The notes: generated by a model not told the origin, from the sequence alone. A stretch of 64,000 nt of DNA from Stenotrophomonas nitritireducens (GCF_001700965.1 NZ_CP016756.1:3586501-3650500); one strand, 5' to 3'. Positions 33,093 to 42,213 are shown, numbered from the stretch's first letter. Made by a program: numbers and translations.

Positions 33093-33968
33093 TTACCAAT
33101 CAATGGTTCCGCGGATCACGGTCTGCACCTGCCCGCCCGACCAGACATCGCCGCGCGCGTCGATGCGCAGCTCCAGTAGCGCGTCATGGCCGACTTCGCG
33201 GCCCTGGCTGGCGGTATAGCGCTTGTTGCTGCCGGGCAGGGCATCGCGCTCGTCCAGCCATGCGGCCAGCACTGCATTGGCGGCACCGGAGGCGGCATCT
33301 TCAAAGCGGCGGCCATTGCCGACGAAAGCTCGCACTACCAATTGGTAGCCGTCGCCTGCGGCGCTTGCGTAGGCGAATACGCCCATCGCGCCTGTGGACT
33401 CGGCCAGGGTGGCGATGGCGTCCCAGTCGGGGCTGAGCGCGCGCAGTGCGGCTTCGTCCGCGACTTCGACCACCCACCAGCGGCGGCCACCATCCATCAG
33501 TGCGGGTGGCAGGTTGCCCAGCGGCCAGCCGACGATGGCTGGCTGCAGGCGCGGATCGCTGGCGGTGACGATCTCGGCCACCGACGCGCGAGGCGTACGG
33601 ATGGCGATGGTGCGGATGCCGTCGTGCTCGCTGATCTGCAGCGGCAGCTGGCCGGCAATGCCGTCCTGAACCAGTTGGCCATCGATGGCTGCGGCCACGC
33701 CGCTTTCAAGCACGGCATGCGCGCTGCCAACGCTGGGGTGGCCGGCAAATGGCACCTCTTTCTGCGGGGCAAACATGCGGATGCCGTAGCTGCTGCCGGG
33801 CGTGGTCGGGGCAAAGATGAAGGTGGTCTCCGGCAGACGGGTCCAGCGGGCGATGGCCTGCATGGCGGCATCATCCAGGCCATCTGCGTCGAGCACCACG
33901 GCCAGCGGATTGCCGGTGCCGGGGCGGGGGGCGAAGACATCGAGTTGCAGGAAGCGGCGGGTGGTCAT
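33093..33968 (-). CDS. PhzF family isomerase-like protein (paralogue 1)
   Basis: A 291-residue PhzF-fold protein. The N-terminus QLDVFAPRPGTGNPLAVVLD and the motifs ETTFIFAP (catalytic Glu), FAGHPSVGSAHAVL and FEDAASGAANAVLAAWL are present. The last differs from the usual D-P-x-T-G-S-A, carrying D-A-A-S-G-A-A. PhzF enzymes catalyse proton shifts in phenazine synthesis, but most homologues act elsewhere. It is the most divergent of three tandem paralogues. Its start codon is only 17 bp from the hexamer array at 33985-34150, which therefore occupies its promoter or leader region. Confidence 0.9.
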   Translation of the reverse strand: MTTRRFLQLDVFAPRPGTGNPLAVVLDADGLDDAAMQAIARWTRLPETTFIFAPTTPGSSYGIRMFAPQKEVPFAGHPSVGSAHAVLESGVAAAIDGQLVQDGIAGQLPLQISEHDGIRTIAIRTPRASVAEIVTASDPRLQPAIVGWPLGNLPPALMDGGRRWWVVEVADEAALRALSPDWDAIATLAESTGAMGVFAYASAAGDGYQLVVRAFVGNGRRFEDAASGAANAVLAAWLDERDALPGSNKRYTASQGREVGHDALLELRIDARGDVWSGGQVQTVIRGTIDW

Positions 33969-33984
33969 GGTGGGGTCCGAATTC

Positions 33985-34150
33985 GATTGCTGTTGTTGTC
34001 GTTGCCGTTGCTGTTGCCGTTGTCGTTGCTGTTGCTTCGGCTGTTGCTGTTGCTGTTGCTGTTGCTTTGGCTTTGGCTTTGGCTTTGGCTGCGGCTTTGG
34101 CTTTGGCTTTGGCTTTGGCTCCGGCTCTGGCTCTGGCTTTGGCTCTGGCT
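33985..34150. repeat. Degenerate hexamer array (consensus NNGGCT), about 28 units
   Basis: A period of six is kept from 33985 to 34150. Units near phzF-1 are GTTGCT/GTTGCC, then mostly TTGGCT, with CTGGCT, CCGGCT and GCGGCT variants near the REP. Read on the minus strand the array is (AGCCAR)n following a REP-like hairpin, the same order as at 30231-30413 and 46533-46684. It lies directly upstream of phzF-1. Confidence 0.9.
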
Positions 34151-34315
34151 TAAGCCCCTCTCCCGCCTGCGGGAGAGGGGTTGGGGTGAGGGGAGGCGGA
34201 CGAAGTCCGCTTGCTCTGTTTTTCTGACGGAAGGCCCAAGGCCAAAGCAGACGTGCTTTGCACGTCCCCCTCTCCCGCCCCTTCGGGGCACCCTCTCCCG
34301 CGAGGGGAGAGGGAG
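34151..34315. repeat. Two REP-like palindromes upstream of phzF-1
   Basis: Copy one, about 34153-34191, is AGCCCCTCTCCCGCCTGCGG followed by GAGAGGGGTTGGGGTGAGGG. Copy two, about 34264-34313, has CCCTCTCCCGCCCCTTCGGG followed by GCACCCTCTCCCGCGAGGGG. The first abuts the hexamer array without a gap. The remaining DNA in the 378-bp gap between phzF-1 and phzF-2 shows no gene. Confidence 0.85.
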
Positions 34316-34346
34316 GTGGGTTGCTGCGATCTGTGGCTTCTTGCTC

Positions 34347-35207
34347 TCACCACTCAATCTGCCCAGAAATAACCTGCTGCACTTCGCCGCCAATCCAGAT
34401 GTTGGACTCCGCATCCACTTCCACCCGCACCTCGCCGTTGCGGCCGAGCTCACGGCCCTGGCTGGCAAGGTATTGCTGGAATGGCTTGATCCGGCCCTGT
34501 TGCAGCAGCTGCGCGGCTACCAGCGCATTGGCGCTGCCGGTGACCGGGTCTTCGTTGATGCCAACGCCCGGGGCGAAGGCGCGCACGGCGTATTGGTAAC
34601 CGACGTCCGGGCGATCAGCGGCGGCATAGACCGCCAGTTTGCCGCGGCCGGGCAGGGCAGCGATGGCGGCGAGCTCGGGCTTGTAGCGGCGCAGGGCGGC
34701 TTCGCTGCCGGCTTCCAGCAGCCACCAGTCCGGGCCGTTGTTCCATAGTTCCGGGCGGTGGCCGGGCTTGGCCAGGGCCGCCAGGCCGTCGGGCAGCTTG
34801 TCGATGACGGTATCGCGACGTTCGGCCTGCGGGCTGCGCACATGGATCTGGCGGAACCAGCGGCCGCCCTGTACCCGTACCGGCAGCAGTCCGGCCGCGC
34901 ATTGCTGGATCAGCTGGCCGTTGTCATCGGGCGTGGCCAGGCCCAGCTCCACTGCGGCCCAGGCGGCGCCCACGCTCGGGTGGCCGGCGAAGGGCAGCTC
35001 ACCCTTGGGCGTGAAAATGCGGATGTGGTAACTGGCGCCCTCTTCCGGCGGCAGGAAGAAAATGGTCTCGGACAGGTTCAGCCAGGCGGCAATGGCCTGC
35101 AGGGCCATATCGTCCAGGCCTTCGCTATCGACGATGACACCCAGCGGGTTGCCGGTGCCCGGGCGGGCGGCGAACACATCCAACTGCAGATAGCGGCGAG
35201 CGGACAT
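34347..35207 (-). CDS. PhzF family isomerase-like protein (paralogue 2)
   Basis: A 286-residue PhzF-fold protein with QLDVFAARPGTGNPLGVIVD, the catalytic-Glu motif NLSETIFFLP, LPFAGHPSVGAAWAAVELGL and NEDPVTGSANALVAAQLL. All expected fold motifs are intact. It is closer to paralogue 3 than to paralogue 1: both share LNLSETIFFLPPE and AAWAAV. It lies 32 bp downstream of paralogue 3 on the same strand, suggesting tandem duplication. Substrate unknown; no phenazine genes are in the window. Confidence 0.92.
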   Translation of the reverse strand: MSARRYLQLDVFAARPGTGNPLGVIVDSEGLDDMALQAIAAWLNLSETIFFLPPEEGASYHIRIFTPKGELPFAGHPSVGAAWAAVELGLATPDDNGQLIQQCAAGLLPVRVQGGRWFRQIHVRSPQAERRDTVIDKLPDGLAALAKPGHRPELWNNGPDWWLLEAGSEAALRRYKPELAAIAALPGRGKLAVYAAADRPDVGYQYAVRAFAPGVGINEDPVTGSANALVAAQLLQQGRIKPFQQYLASQGRELGRNGEVRVEVDAESNIWIGGEVQQVISGQIEW

Positions 35208-35239
35208 TGCGAACAGGTTCCAGACGGCGGCCCGGCAGC

Positions 35240-36109
35240 TTACCAGTGCACCTGTGCATCGATAACCGGTTGTACCTGGCCGCCAATCCAGACAGCGCCG
35301 TGTGCATCGATTGCCACCTGCACGCGGCCATCGCGTCCGACCTCGCGGCCTTGGCTGGCGACATAGCTGCCATCACTGCCCGGCAATTGCCCGCGTTGCT
35401 GCAACCACGCCGCGATCAGCGCATTGGCACTGCCGGTGACCGGATCCTCGGGCACGCTCGCCGAGTCGGCCGGGCAGAAGACGCGCACCACCAGGGCGTG
35501 ATCTGTGCCGGCTTCGGGTGCGAACACAGCCACGCCGGTGGCCTCCGTGGCGTTGCTCCAGTCGCGAATGGCGGGCATGTCCGGAACCAGGTTGCGCACG
35601 CTGGTTGCATCGCGCGCCGGCAACAACCACCAGCGTGGACCGTTGTCCCAGAGTTCGGGCACATGGCCGGGCGCGATCGAGGCCAGCAACTGTTCCGGTA
35701 CAGCGCCCGGCGCCGTCCGCTGCTGCCGGGCAACAGGGCTGGCCAACAGTATGGTGAGGTCATCGGCAGGTCCGGCCAGCTGTACCGGCAGCAGGCCCGC
35801 TGCGCACTGCTGTATCAGCCTGCCGTCATCTGCCTGTGCCAGCCCGCAGGTGACGGCCGCCCACGCCGCGCCGACGCTGGGGTGGCCGGCGAACGGCAGC
35901 TCGCTGCTGGGGGTGAAAATGCGGATGCGATAGCTGGCGCCGTCCTCCGGTGGCAGGAAGAAAATGGTCTCGGACAGGTTCAGCCAGGCGGCGAGGGCCT
36001 GCATGGCGTTGCTGTCCAGGCCGTCGCTGTCGAGGATGACGCCCAGCGGATTGCCGCTGCCGGCGCGGGCAGCGAAGACGTCCAGTTGCAGATAGCGGCG
36101 TAGGTGCAT
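35240..36109 (-). CDS. PhzF family isomerase-like protein (paralogue 3)
   Basis: A 289-residue PhzF-fold protein. Motifs are QLDVFAARAGSGNPLGVILD, NLSETIFFLPPEDGASYRI, LPFAGHPSVGAAWAAVTCGL and PEDPVTGSANALIAAWLQQR. The ATG at 36109 starts the fold; an upstream in-frame start at 36229 adds non-family sequence and is not used. It is the first of the tandem set, and upstream lies a 450-bp non-coding stretch shared with lysAC. Confidence 0.92.
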   Translation of the reverse strand: MHLRRYLQLDVFAARAGSGNPLGVILDSDGLDSNAMQALAAWLNLSETIFFLPPEDGASYRIRIFTPSSELPFAGHPSVGAAWAAVTCGLAQADDGRLIQQCAAGLLPVQLAGPADDLTILLASPVARQQRTAPGAVPEQLLASIAPGHVPELWDNGPRWWLLPARDATSVRNLVPDMPAIRDWSNATEATGVAVFAPEAGTDHALVVRVFCPADSASVPEDPVTGSANALIAAWLQQRGQLPGSDGSYVASQGREVGRDGRVQVAIDAHGAVWIGGQVQPVIDAQVHW

Positions 36110-36559
36110 GGGTGTCGGTGTGGAGCGGAGGCCGTGGCAGCTTAGGCGGGTTGCCGAAAAGTGCCAGGGGTGGGATGCCGTTCGGGAAGCATTGCGGCAG
36201 AAAACGCAGCGGCATGGTCGCGCAGACACGCTTCACTCGGTGAAGGGTGCCTGCGTTCAGGCCAGGGTCCAAGGGCAGGCCGGGCTTGGCCAGGATCGGC
36301 TGGAAATTGCGCCTGTACATGAATTCCCGCCTTGAAAACGGCTAGCAGAGGCTGGCCTTCAGCGGCTCCGCACCGGCCCCATTCACTCAAAGATGACCCG
36401 GATCGTTGCAAGTGCTACTTTCTTGGCCCCGGGAGGGGAGGCCGGGCGGCGATGGTATCGCTGGTAACTCAGCCGTCCTGCCTCAACGGCCTTGGCATAG
36501 AATCGGGAGTTCCGCCCGCGTTGCCGGGTCTTTCTCCCACCTGTGAACCCTCAAAGCCA
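36110..36559. other. 450-bp divergent intergenic region, no gene recognised
   Basis: This gap separates phzF-3 (leftward) and lysAC (rightward). It contains a GC-rich potential hairpin near 36428-36452 (CCCGGGAGGGG..GGCCGGGCGG) and a TAGAAT sequence at 36495-36500 that could be the -10 element of lysAC with a poor -35 region. Short open frames, such as one starting near 36320 on the minus strand, lack ribosome sites or recognisable domains. I do not see a lysine riboswitch core. Confidence 0.5.
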
Positions 36560-39163
36560 ATGTCTGCTTCCCCAATTGCTGATCGCTGGATCGTCCTCAA
36601 GTTCGGTGGCACCTCGGTGTCGCGTCGTCATCGCTGGAACACGATCGGTCAGTTGGCGAAAAAACGGGCAGACGAGACCGGCGGCAGGGTGCTGGTGGTG
36701 GTGTCGGCCTTGTCCGGCGTCACCAATGAGCTGACCGCCATTGCCGATGGCGCCGCCGACAGCCGTGCCCGTGTGGAGGCGCTGGTGGCCCGCCACAACG
36801 ACTTCCTGGCCGAACTGGAACTGGGCACCGAGGTGCTGGCCGACCGTCTGGCCGCCCTTCAGGCGCTGCTGGATGACCCGCGTGCGGCCAGCCGTCCGCT
36901 GGACTGGCAGGCTGAAGTGCTGGGCCAGGGCGAACTGCTGTCCTCCAGCGTCGGTGCCGCCTATCTGCGCAGCACCGGCCTGGATTTCGGCTGGATGGAC
37001 GCGCGCGAATGGCTCAATGCACTGCAGCCGGCGCCCAACCAGACTGAATGGTCGCAGCGCCTGTCGGTGAACTGCCAGTGGCAGGGCGGCGGCGACTTCA
37101 AACAACGTTTTTCGGCCCAGCCGACGCGCATGCTGATCACCCAGGGCTTCATCGCCCGCCACGGTGACGGCGGTACCGCCATCCTCGGCCGCGGCGGTTC
37201 GGATACCTCGGCTGCGTACTTCGGTGCACTGCTCGGCGCCAGCCGCGTCGAGATCTGGACCGACGTGCCGGGCATGTTCAGTGCCAACCCCAAGGACGTA
37301 CCGGACGCGCGACTGCTGACCCGCCTGGATTATTACGAAGCACAGGAAATCGCCACCACCGGCGCCAAGGTGCTGCACCCGCGCTCGATCAAGCCCTGCC
37401 GCGATGCCGGCGTACCGATGGCCATCCTCGATACCGAGCGCCCGCACATGCCGGGCACCAGCATCGATGGCGCGGCCGAGCCGGTGCCGGGGGTGAAGGC
37501 GATCAGCCGCCGCAACGGCATCGTGCTGATCTCGATGGAAGGCATCGGCATGTGGCAGCAGGTCGGCTTCCTGTCCGACGTATTCAACCTGTTCAAGAAG
37601 CACGGCTTGTCGGTGGACCTGATCGGTTCGGCCGAGACCAACGTCACCGTGTCGCTGGACCCGTCTGAAAACCTGGTCAACACCGATGTGCTGGCCGCGT
37701 TGTCGGCCGACCTGTCGCAGATCTGCAAGGTCAAGGTGATCGTGCCGTGCGCGGCCATCACCCTGGTTGGCCGCGGCATGCGCTCGCTGCTGTACAAGCT
37801 CTCGGACGTTTGGGCCACGTTCGGCAAGGAGCGCGTGCACATGATTTCGCAGTCCTCCAACGACTTGAACCTGACCTTCGTCATCGACGAAGCCGACGCC
37901 GACGGCCTGTTGCCGATCCTGCACGCCGAGCTGATCGACAGCGGCGCCATGCCGGTGTACGAAGAACAGGTGTTCGGCCCGCGCTGGCGCGAGATCATCG
38001 GCAGCATCCGCCCGCGGCAGACGTCGTGGTGGCAGGCACCGGCACGGCAGCAGCAGCTGCTGGAACTGGCCGCGCAGGGCACGCCGGCCTACGTCTACGA
38101 CCTTGAAAAGGTGCGCGAACGCGCCCGCCAGTTGAAGGCGATCAGCGCCATCGATCGACGCTTCTACGCGATCAAGGCCAACTCGCATCCGCAGATCCTG
38201 CGCACGCTGGCTGCCGAAGGTTTCGGCTTGGAATGCGTTTCGCAGGGCGAGGTGGAGCTGGTGTTCGCCTCGGTGCCGGATATCAGCCCCGAGCGCGTGC
38301 TGTTCACCCCGAGCTTTGCCCCGATCACCGAATACCAGGCGGTGCTGGCGCGTGGCGTCAACGTCACCGTCGACAATGTCGAGCTGCTGCAGAACTGGCC
38401 GGAAGTCTTCCGTGGCCGCAAGCTGTGGCTGCGTATCGATCTGGGCCACGGCGACGGCCACCACAAGAAGGTCAACACCGGCGGCAAAGATGCCAAGTTC
38501 GGCCTGTCCGCGCTGCGTGTGGATGAGTTCATCGCCGCTGCACGCGCGCTGGATATCCGCATCACCGGTGTGCATGCACACCTGGGCAGCGGCATCGAGA
38601 ACAGCGGCCACTGGAAGCAGATGGTCGATGAAATGGCCGGTTTCGCTCGTCGCATCGGCAGCGTCGAGATCCTCGACATCGGCGGTGGCTTGCCGGTGCC
38701 GTACAGCGACGACGACGAGCCCTTCGATCTGGAAGCCTGGGCAGTTGGCCTGGCCGAAATCAAGGCCGTGCACCCGGCGTTCCAGCTGGCGATCGAGCCG
38801 GGCCGTTTCATGGTCGCCGAATGTGGCGTGCTGCTCACCCACGCCACGCAGGTGGTGGAGAAGGACGGCGTGCGCCGTGTTGGCCTGGATGCCGGCATGA
38901 ATGCCTTGCTGCGCCCGGCGCTGTACGACGCCTGGCACGACATCGCCAACCTCAGCCGCCTGGGCGATGCCCGCGACGTTGATTTCAGCGTGGTCGGCCC
39001 GATCTGTGAGTCCAGCGACGTGTTCGCGCAGCGGGTGAAGCTGCCGGCGGCCACCGCACATGGCGATGTGATGCTGATCGCCGATGCCGGTGCCTACGGC
39101 TTCAGCATGGCCAGTACCTACAACCAGCGCGCTCTGCCGCGCGAGGACATCATCGATGCATGA
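36560..39163 (+). CDS. lysAC: Bifunctional aspartate kinase/diaminopimelate decarboxylase
   Basis: An 867-residue fusion. Residues 1 to about 465 are aspartokinase: KFGGTSVSRRHRWNTI at the N-terminus, RGGSDTSAAYFGALLG, ISMEGIGMWQQVGFLSDVF and ACT regulatory domains. From about 485 to the end is a PLP-dependent diaminopimelate decarboxylase with the Schiff-base lysine K539 in FYAIKANSHP, the histidine of HLGSGIENSGHWK, DIGGGLPVPY and CESSDVFAQ. The first activity opens the aspartate pathway, the second makes lysine from meso-DAP, so the entry and exit of lysine synthesis are coupled in one protein. This fusion is known from Xanthomonadaceae. The ATG at 36560 begins the kinase; longer frames are rejected. 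Confidence 0.96.
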   Translation: MSASPIADRWIVLKFGGTSVSRRHRWNTIGQLAKKRADETGGRVLVVVSALSGVTNELTAIADGAADSRARVEALVARHNDFLAELELGTEVLADRLAALQALLDDPRAASRPLDWQAEVLGQGELLSSSVGAAYLRSTGLDFGWMDAREWLNALQPAPNQTEWSQRLSVNCQWQGGGDFKQRFSAQPTRMLITQGFIARHGDGGTAILGRGGSDTSAAYFGALLGASRVEIWTDVPGMFSANPKDVPDARLLTRLDYYEAQEIATTGAKVLHPRSIKPCRDAGVPMAILDTERPHMPGTSIDGAAEPVPGVKAISRRNGIVLISMEGIGMWQQVGFLSDVFNLFKKHGLSVDLIGSAETNVTVSLDPSENLVNTDVLAALSADLSQICKVKVIVPCAAITLVGRGMRSLLYKLSDVWATFGKERVHMISQSSNDLNLTFVIDEADADGLLPILHAELIDSGAMPVYEEQVFGPRWREIIGSIRPRQTSWWQAPARQQQLLELAAQGTPAYVYDLEKVRERARQLKAISAIDRRFYAIKANSHPQILRTLAAEGFGLECVSQGEVELVFASVPDISPERVLFTPSFAPITEYQAVLARGVNVTVDNVELLQNWPEVFRGRKLWLRIDLGHGDGHHKKVNTGGKDAKFGLSALRVDEFIAAARALDIRITGVHAHLGSGIENSGHWKQMVDEMAGFARRIGSVEILDIGGGLPVPYSDDDEPFDLEAWAVGLAEIKAVHPAFQLAIEPGRFMVAECGVLLTHATQVVEKDGVRRVGLDAGMNALLRPALYDAWHDIANLSRLGDARDVDFSVVGPICESSDVFAQRVKLPAATAHGDVMLIADAGAYGFSMASTYNQRALPREDIIDA

Positions 39164-39242
39164 TGCTGTTCGTTCCCTGCACACCTCTTTGTCGTCCCGC
39201 CCCGCCACCGCGCGAAAACGGTTCGTTTGATTCGGATACGCC

Positions 39243-40625
39243 ATGACAGCTTTTGATAAAGACCAGGTTTCCCGCTTCCGCTTCGTCCGCTGCGATTTCG
39301 CCGCGGACACCGGCGTTGCGCAGCTGGTATACGCCTTCGACGACGGCCCGGAGATGACCGAGACCGTCACCGTGCCGGGTGCACCGTTCCAGCTGGACGG
39401 CGACCGCGCCGCAGCGGTGCAACGCGCGCTGCAGCTGCTGCATCTGATTGCAGGTGTGAGCTACTACAAGGCAGCGGTGCCGGCGCAGGTGAGCATCGAC
39501 AGCTACGCCATCGACGCGGCTACCGCCGCGCTGGTGGAAACGGTGTACTTCAACGGCCTGGGCGAGTTCGCCTACCGCAACGGCCTGAACCTGCGCGACA
39601 GGTTCAAGCTGCCGGTGACTGAGTCCCTCTCCCCCCGGGAGAGGGGTTGGGGTGAGGGTGCTTCTGCGCCCAATCTCAACCTGACCCACCACGCCCTCGT
39701 AGCCATCGGCGGCGGCAAGGACTCGCTGGTCAGCATCGAAGCCCTGCGCAATGCCGGCGTGGCCGAAACCGTCACCTGGATCGGCGGCTCGCAGCTGATC
39801 CGTGCCTGTGCCGAGCGCACCGGCCTGCCCACGCTCAACATCGGCCGCACGTTAGCGCCGGAACTGTTCGAGCTCAACCGCCAGGGCGCGTGGAACGGCC
39901 ATATCCCGGTCACCGCGGTGAACTCGGCGATCATGGTGCTGGCAGCGGTGGTGCAGGGCATGGACCAGGTGGTGTTCTCCAACGAACGCTCGGCCAGCTA
40001 TGGCAGCCAGATCGCCGGCACCGGCGAGGTCAACCACCAGTGGTCCAAGGGCTGGGCGTTCGAGAAGGCGTTCGGCGAATACGTGCAGCAGTACATCGCC
40101 GCCGACCTGAACTACTACTCGCTGCTGCGCCCCTTGTCGGAGTTGGCGGTGGCCCGCCAGTTCGCCAAGACCGATTTCTACGACGCGCATTTTTCCAGCT
40201 GCAACCGCAACTTCCACATCCTCGGCGAGCGCCCGGTGAACCGCTGGTGCGGCGTCTGCCCGAAGTGCCACTTCGTGTTCCTGGCGCTGGCACCGTTCAT
40301 GCCGAAGATGCGTCTGGTGCGCATCTTTGGCCGCAACCTGCTGGACGACAGCGAGCAGGCCGGTGGCTACGACGCGTTGCTGGAGTTCCAGGACCACAAA
40401 CCGTTCGAATGCGTGGGCGAGGGCAAGGAGTCGCGTGCGGCGGTGGCCACCTTGGCATCGCGCCCGGAATGGAAGGAAGACGTGCTGGTCAAGCGCTTCG
40501 CCACCCTGATCCAGCCGACCCTGTCGGCCGATGAACTGCAGATCGAACCGCTGCTGGTCATCGACGGTGAACACCGCATCCCGGCAGCACTGTGGGAGCG
40601 TCTGCGTGCGAATTTCGCAGCTTGA
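39243..40625 (+). CDS. murL: UDP-MurNAc-L-Ala-L-Glu epimerase MurL
   Basis: A 460-residue MurL. In Xanthomonas the enzyme converts UDP-MurNAc-L-Ala-L-Glu to the D-Glu form with ATP, replacing glutamate racemase in peptidoglycan synthesis. Visible motifs are the phosphate-binding-like [12 protein letters not shown] at about 153-164, [20 protein letters not shown], and a C-x-x-C-x-x-C group in [10 protein letters not shown]. It follows lysAC by 79 bp and overlaps murD2 by 20 bp. Odd feature: codons about 127-140 ([14 protein letters not shown]) are a REP-like palindrome translated in frame just before the GGGKDS motif. Confidence 0.93.
   Translation: MTAFDKDQVSRFRFVRCDFAADTGVAQLVYAFDDGPEMTETVTVPGAPFQLDGDRAAAVQRALQLLHLIAGVSYYKAAVPAQVSIDSYAIDAATAALVETVYFNGLGEFAYRNGLNLRDRFKLPVTESLSPRERGWGEGASAPNLNLTHHALVAIGGGKDSLVSIEALRNAGVAETVTWIGGSQLIRACAERTGLPTLNIGRTLAPELFELNRQGAWNGHIPVTAVNSAIMVLAAVVQGMDQVVFSNERSASYGSQIAGTGEVNHQWSKGWAFEKAFGEYVQQYIAADLNYYSLLRPLSELAVARQFAKTDFYDAHFSSCNRNFHILGERPVNRWCGVCPKCHFVFLALAPFMPKMRLVRIFGRNLLDDSEQAGGYDALLEFQDHKPFECVGEGKESRAAVATLASRPEWKEDVLVKRFATLIQPTLSADELQIEPLLVIDGEHRIPAALWERLRANFAA
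39621..39662 (+). repeat. REP-like palindrome inside the murL coding sequence
   Basis: CCCTCTCCCCCCGGGAGAGG at about 39625-39644, followed by GGTTGGGGTGAGGG, is the same element found in many intergenic places here. It adds about 14 residues without breaking the murL frame. It is the only copy of this family that I found within a well-supported gene in the window. Confidence 0.88.
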
Positions 40626-42012
40626 AGGCAAGCGCGTCGCGCTGTGGGGCTGGGGCCGTGAGGGCCGTGCCGCGTTCCAGGTATTGCAGGCGCGGCTGCC
40701 AACACTCGCGCTGACTCTGTTCTGTCCGGCTGCCGAAGCGGACGCAGCACGCGCCGAAAGCGCGGGCGTCTTGCAGGTGGAAACCGATGTAAGCGGCGAG
40801 GCGCTGGCGCGCTTCGACGTGGTGATCAAGTCGCCCGGCATCAGTCCTTACAAGGCCGAGGCGCAGTACGCGTTGGGGCAGGGCACGCAGTTCATAGGCG
40901 GTACCTCGCTGTGGTTCAGCGAGCACGCCGATGCGAGCGGTGCGCTGCCCAATACGGTCTGTGTGACCGGTACCAAGGGCAAGAGCACCACCACCTCGTT
41001 GCTGGCGCACCTGCTGCGTGCTGCCGGCCATAGCACCGGCCTGATCGGCAATATCGGCCTGCCGCTGCTTGAGGTGCTGGACCCGCAGCCGGCGCCGGAA
41101 TACTGGGCAGTTGAACTGTCCAGCTACCAGACCGGCGAAGTGGCGCGCAGTGGCGTGCGTCCGGACGTGGCCATCGTTCTGAACATCTTCCCGGAGCATC
41201 TGGACTGGCACGGCAGTGAGCAGCGCTACATCGACGACAAGCTGTCGTTGGTGACCGGCGGGCATCCGCGCGTTGCCGTGCTCAATGCGGCCGACGAGCA
41301 CCTGCGCGTACTGCAGCTACCGCACAGCCAGATCATCTGGTTCAACCAGCCCGAAGGCTGGCATATGGTGGGCGAAGTCGTGCATCGCGGCACGCAGCCG
41401 GTATTCGATACCTCGAACACGCCGCTGCCGGGCCGGCATAACCGCGGCAACCTGTGCGCTGTACTGGCCGCGCTGGAAGCGCTGGGGCTGGATGCGGTTG
41501 CGCTGGCGCCGGCTGTGCAGAGTTTCCGGCCTTTGCCGAACAGGTTGCAGTTGCTCGGTGAGCGCGATGGTCTGCAGTGGGTCAATGACTCGATCAGCAC
41601 CACGCCGCATGCCTCGCTTGCCGCGCTGGATTGTTTTGCTGGCCAGCGCATTGCGCTGTTGGTGGGCGGGCACGACCGTGGCCTGGAATGGCACGATTTT
41701 GCCGAGCACATGCGCGTTGGCGCGCCGGTCGAGATCGTGACCATGGGCGCTAACGGGCCACGTATCAATGCGCTGCTCGCGCCCTTGGCCGAGGCCGGTG
41801 GATTTGGCCTGCACGCTGCGACTGATCTGCCGCACGCAGTGGAGTTGGCGCGTGCAGCGTTGGGCGAGCAGGGTGGGGTAGTGCTGCTGTCACCCGGCGC
41901 GCCCAGCTTTGGTGCCTACAAGGACTATGTGTCGCGCGGACGGCACTTCGCCGAGCTGGCTGGGTTTGATCCGGACAGCATCAGCGCGATTCCGGGGTTG
42001 GGGGTTGGTTGA
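40606..42012 (+). CDS. murD2: UDP-MurNAc-L-alanine--L-glutamate ligase MurD2
   Basis: A 468-residue Mur ligase. The N-terminal domain starts [20 protein letters not shown]; the ATP P-loop is [10 protein letters not shown] at 121-130; [11 protein letters not shown] and [12 protein letters not shown] match MurD-type substrate and metal sites, and [16 protein letters not shown] is the C-terminal domain start. MurD2 adds L-Glu, not D-Glu, to UDP-MurNAc-L-Ala, and MurL then epimerises the product. The GTG start at 40606 has a GGAG at 8 bp and gives the family N-terminus; it overlaps the murL end by 20 bp, indicating coupled translation. The ATG at 40531 lies too far inside murL. Confidence 0.94.
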   Translation: MRISQLEGKRVALWGWGREGRAAFQVLQARLPTLALTLFCPAAEADAARAESAGVLQVETDVSGEALARFDVVIKSPGISPYKAEAQYALGQGTQFIGGTSLWFSEHADASGALPNTVCVTGTKGKSTTTSLLAHLLRAAGHSTGLIGNIGLPLLEVLDPQPAPEYWAVELSSYQTGEVARSGVRPDVAIVLNIFPEHLDWHGSEQRYIDDKLSLVTGGHPRVAVLNAADEHLRVLQLPHSQIIWFNQPEGWHMVGEVVHRGTQPVFDTSNTPLPGRHNRGNLCAVLAALEALGLDAVALAPAVQSFRPLPNRLQLLGERDGLQWVNDSISTTPHASLAALDCFAGQRIALLVGGHDRGLEWHDFAEHMRVGAPVEIVTMGANGPRINALLAPLAEAGGFGLHAATDLPHAVELARAALGEQGGVVLLSPGAPSFGAYKDYVSRGRHFAELAGFDPDSISAIPGLGVG

Positions 42013-42043
42013 GCTTGATGTGCGGGCTGATGGCTCGTGCGAG

Positions 42044-42155
42044 AAGCTTGCCCTCACCCCAACCCCTCTCCCGCAGGAGAGGGGCTCGGTTTCTGTCAGC
42101 TGCTAGTGCGTTAGCCCCTCTCCTGCGGGAGAGGGGTTGGGGTGAGGGCAAGCTT
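42044..42155. repeat. 41-bp perfect inverted repeat of REP-like elements
   Basis: Arms at 42044-42084 and about 42115-42155 are exact reverse complements, starting AAGCTTGCCCTCACCCCAAC and ending in the matching GGTTGGGGTGAGGGCAAGCT. The central segment is about 30 bp. Each arm contains its own TCTCCTGCGGGAGA hairpin. It sits right after murD2 and probably ends the lysAC-murL-murD2 transcript. Confidence 0.9.
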
Positions 42156-42213
42156 TTGCTCTAAGAACACCCAGCGCCTAGACTCGCCACACACCCCAGA
42201 CCGGAGCAGTCCC

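Noticed and set aside
35826..36320. Minus-strand frame starting MYRRNFQPILAKPG upstream of phzF-3
   Set aside because: It overlaps phzF-3 in another frame, has no domain I recognise and no ribosome site.
36405..36559. Lysine riboswitch upstream of lysAC
   Set aside because: I could not find the conserved helices or the core of the lysine riboswitch by eye.
36551..39370. 939-codon minus-strand frame opposite lysAC
   Set aside because: An antisense shadow in high-GC DNA; lysAC on the plus strand has full catalytic motifs in both domains.
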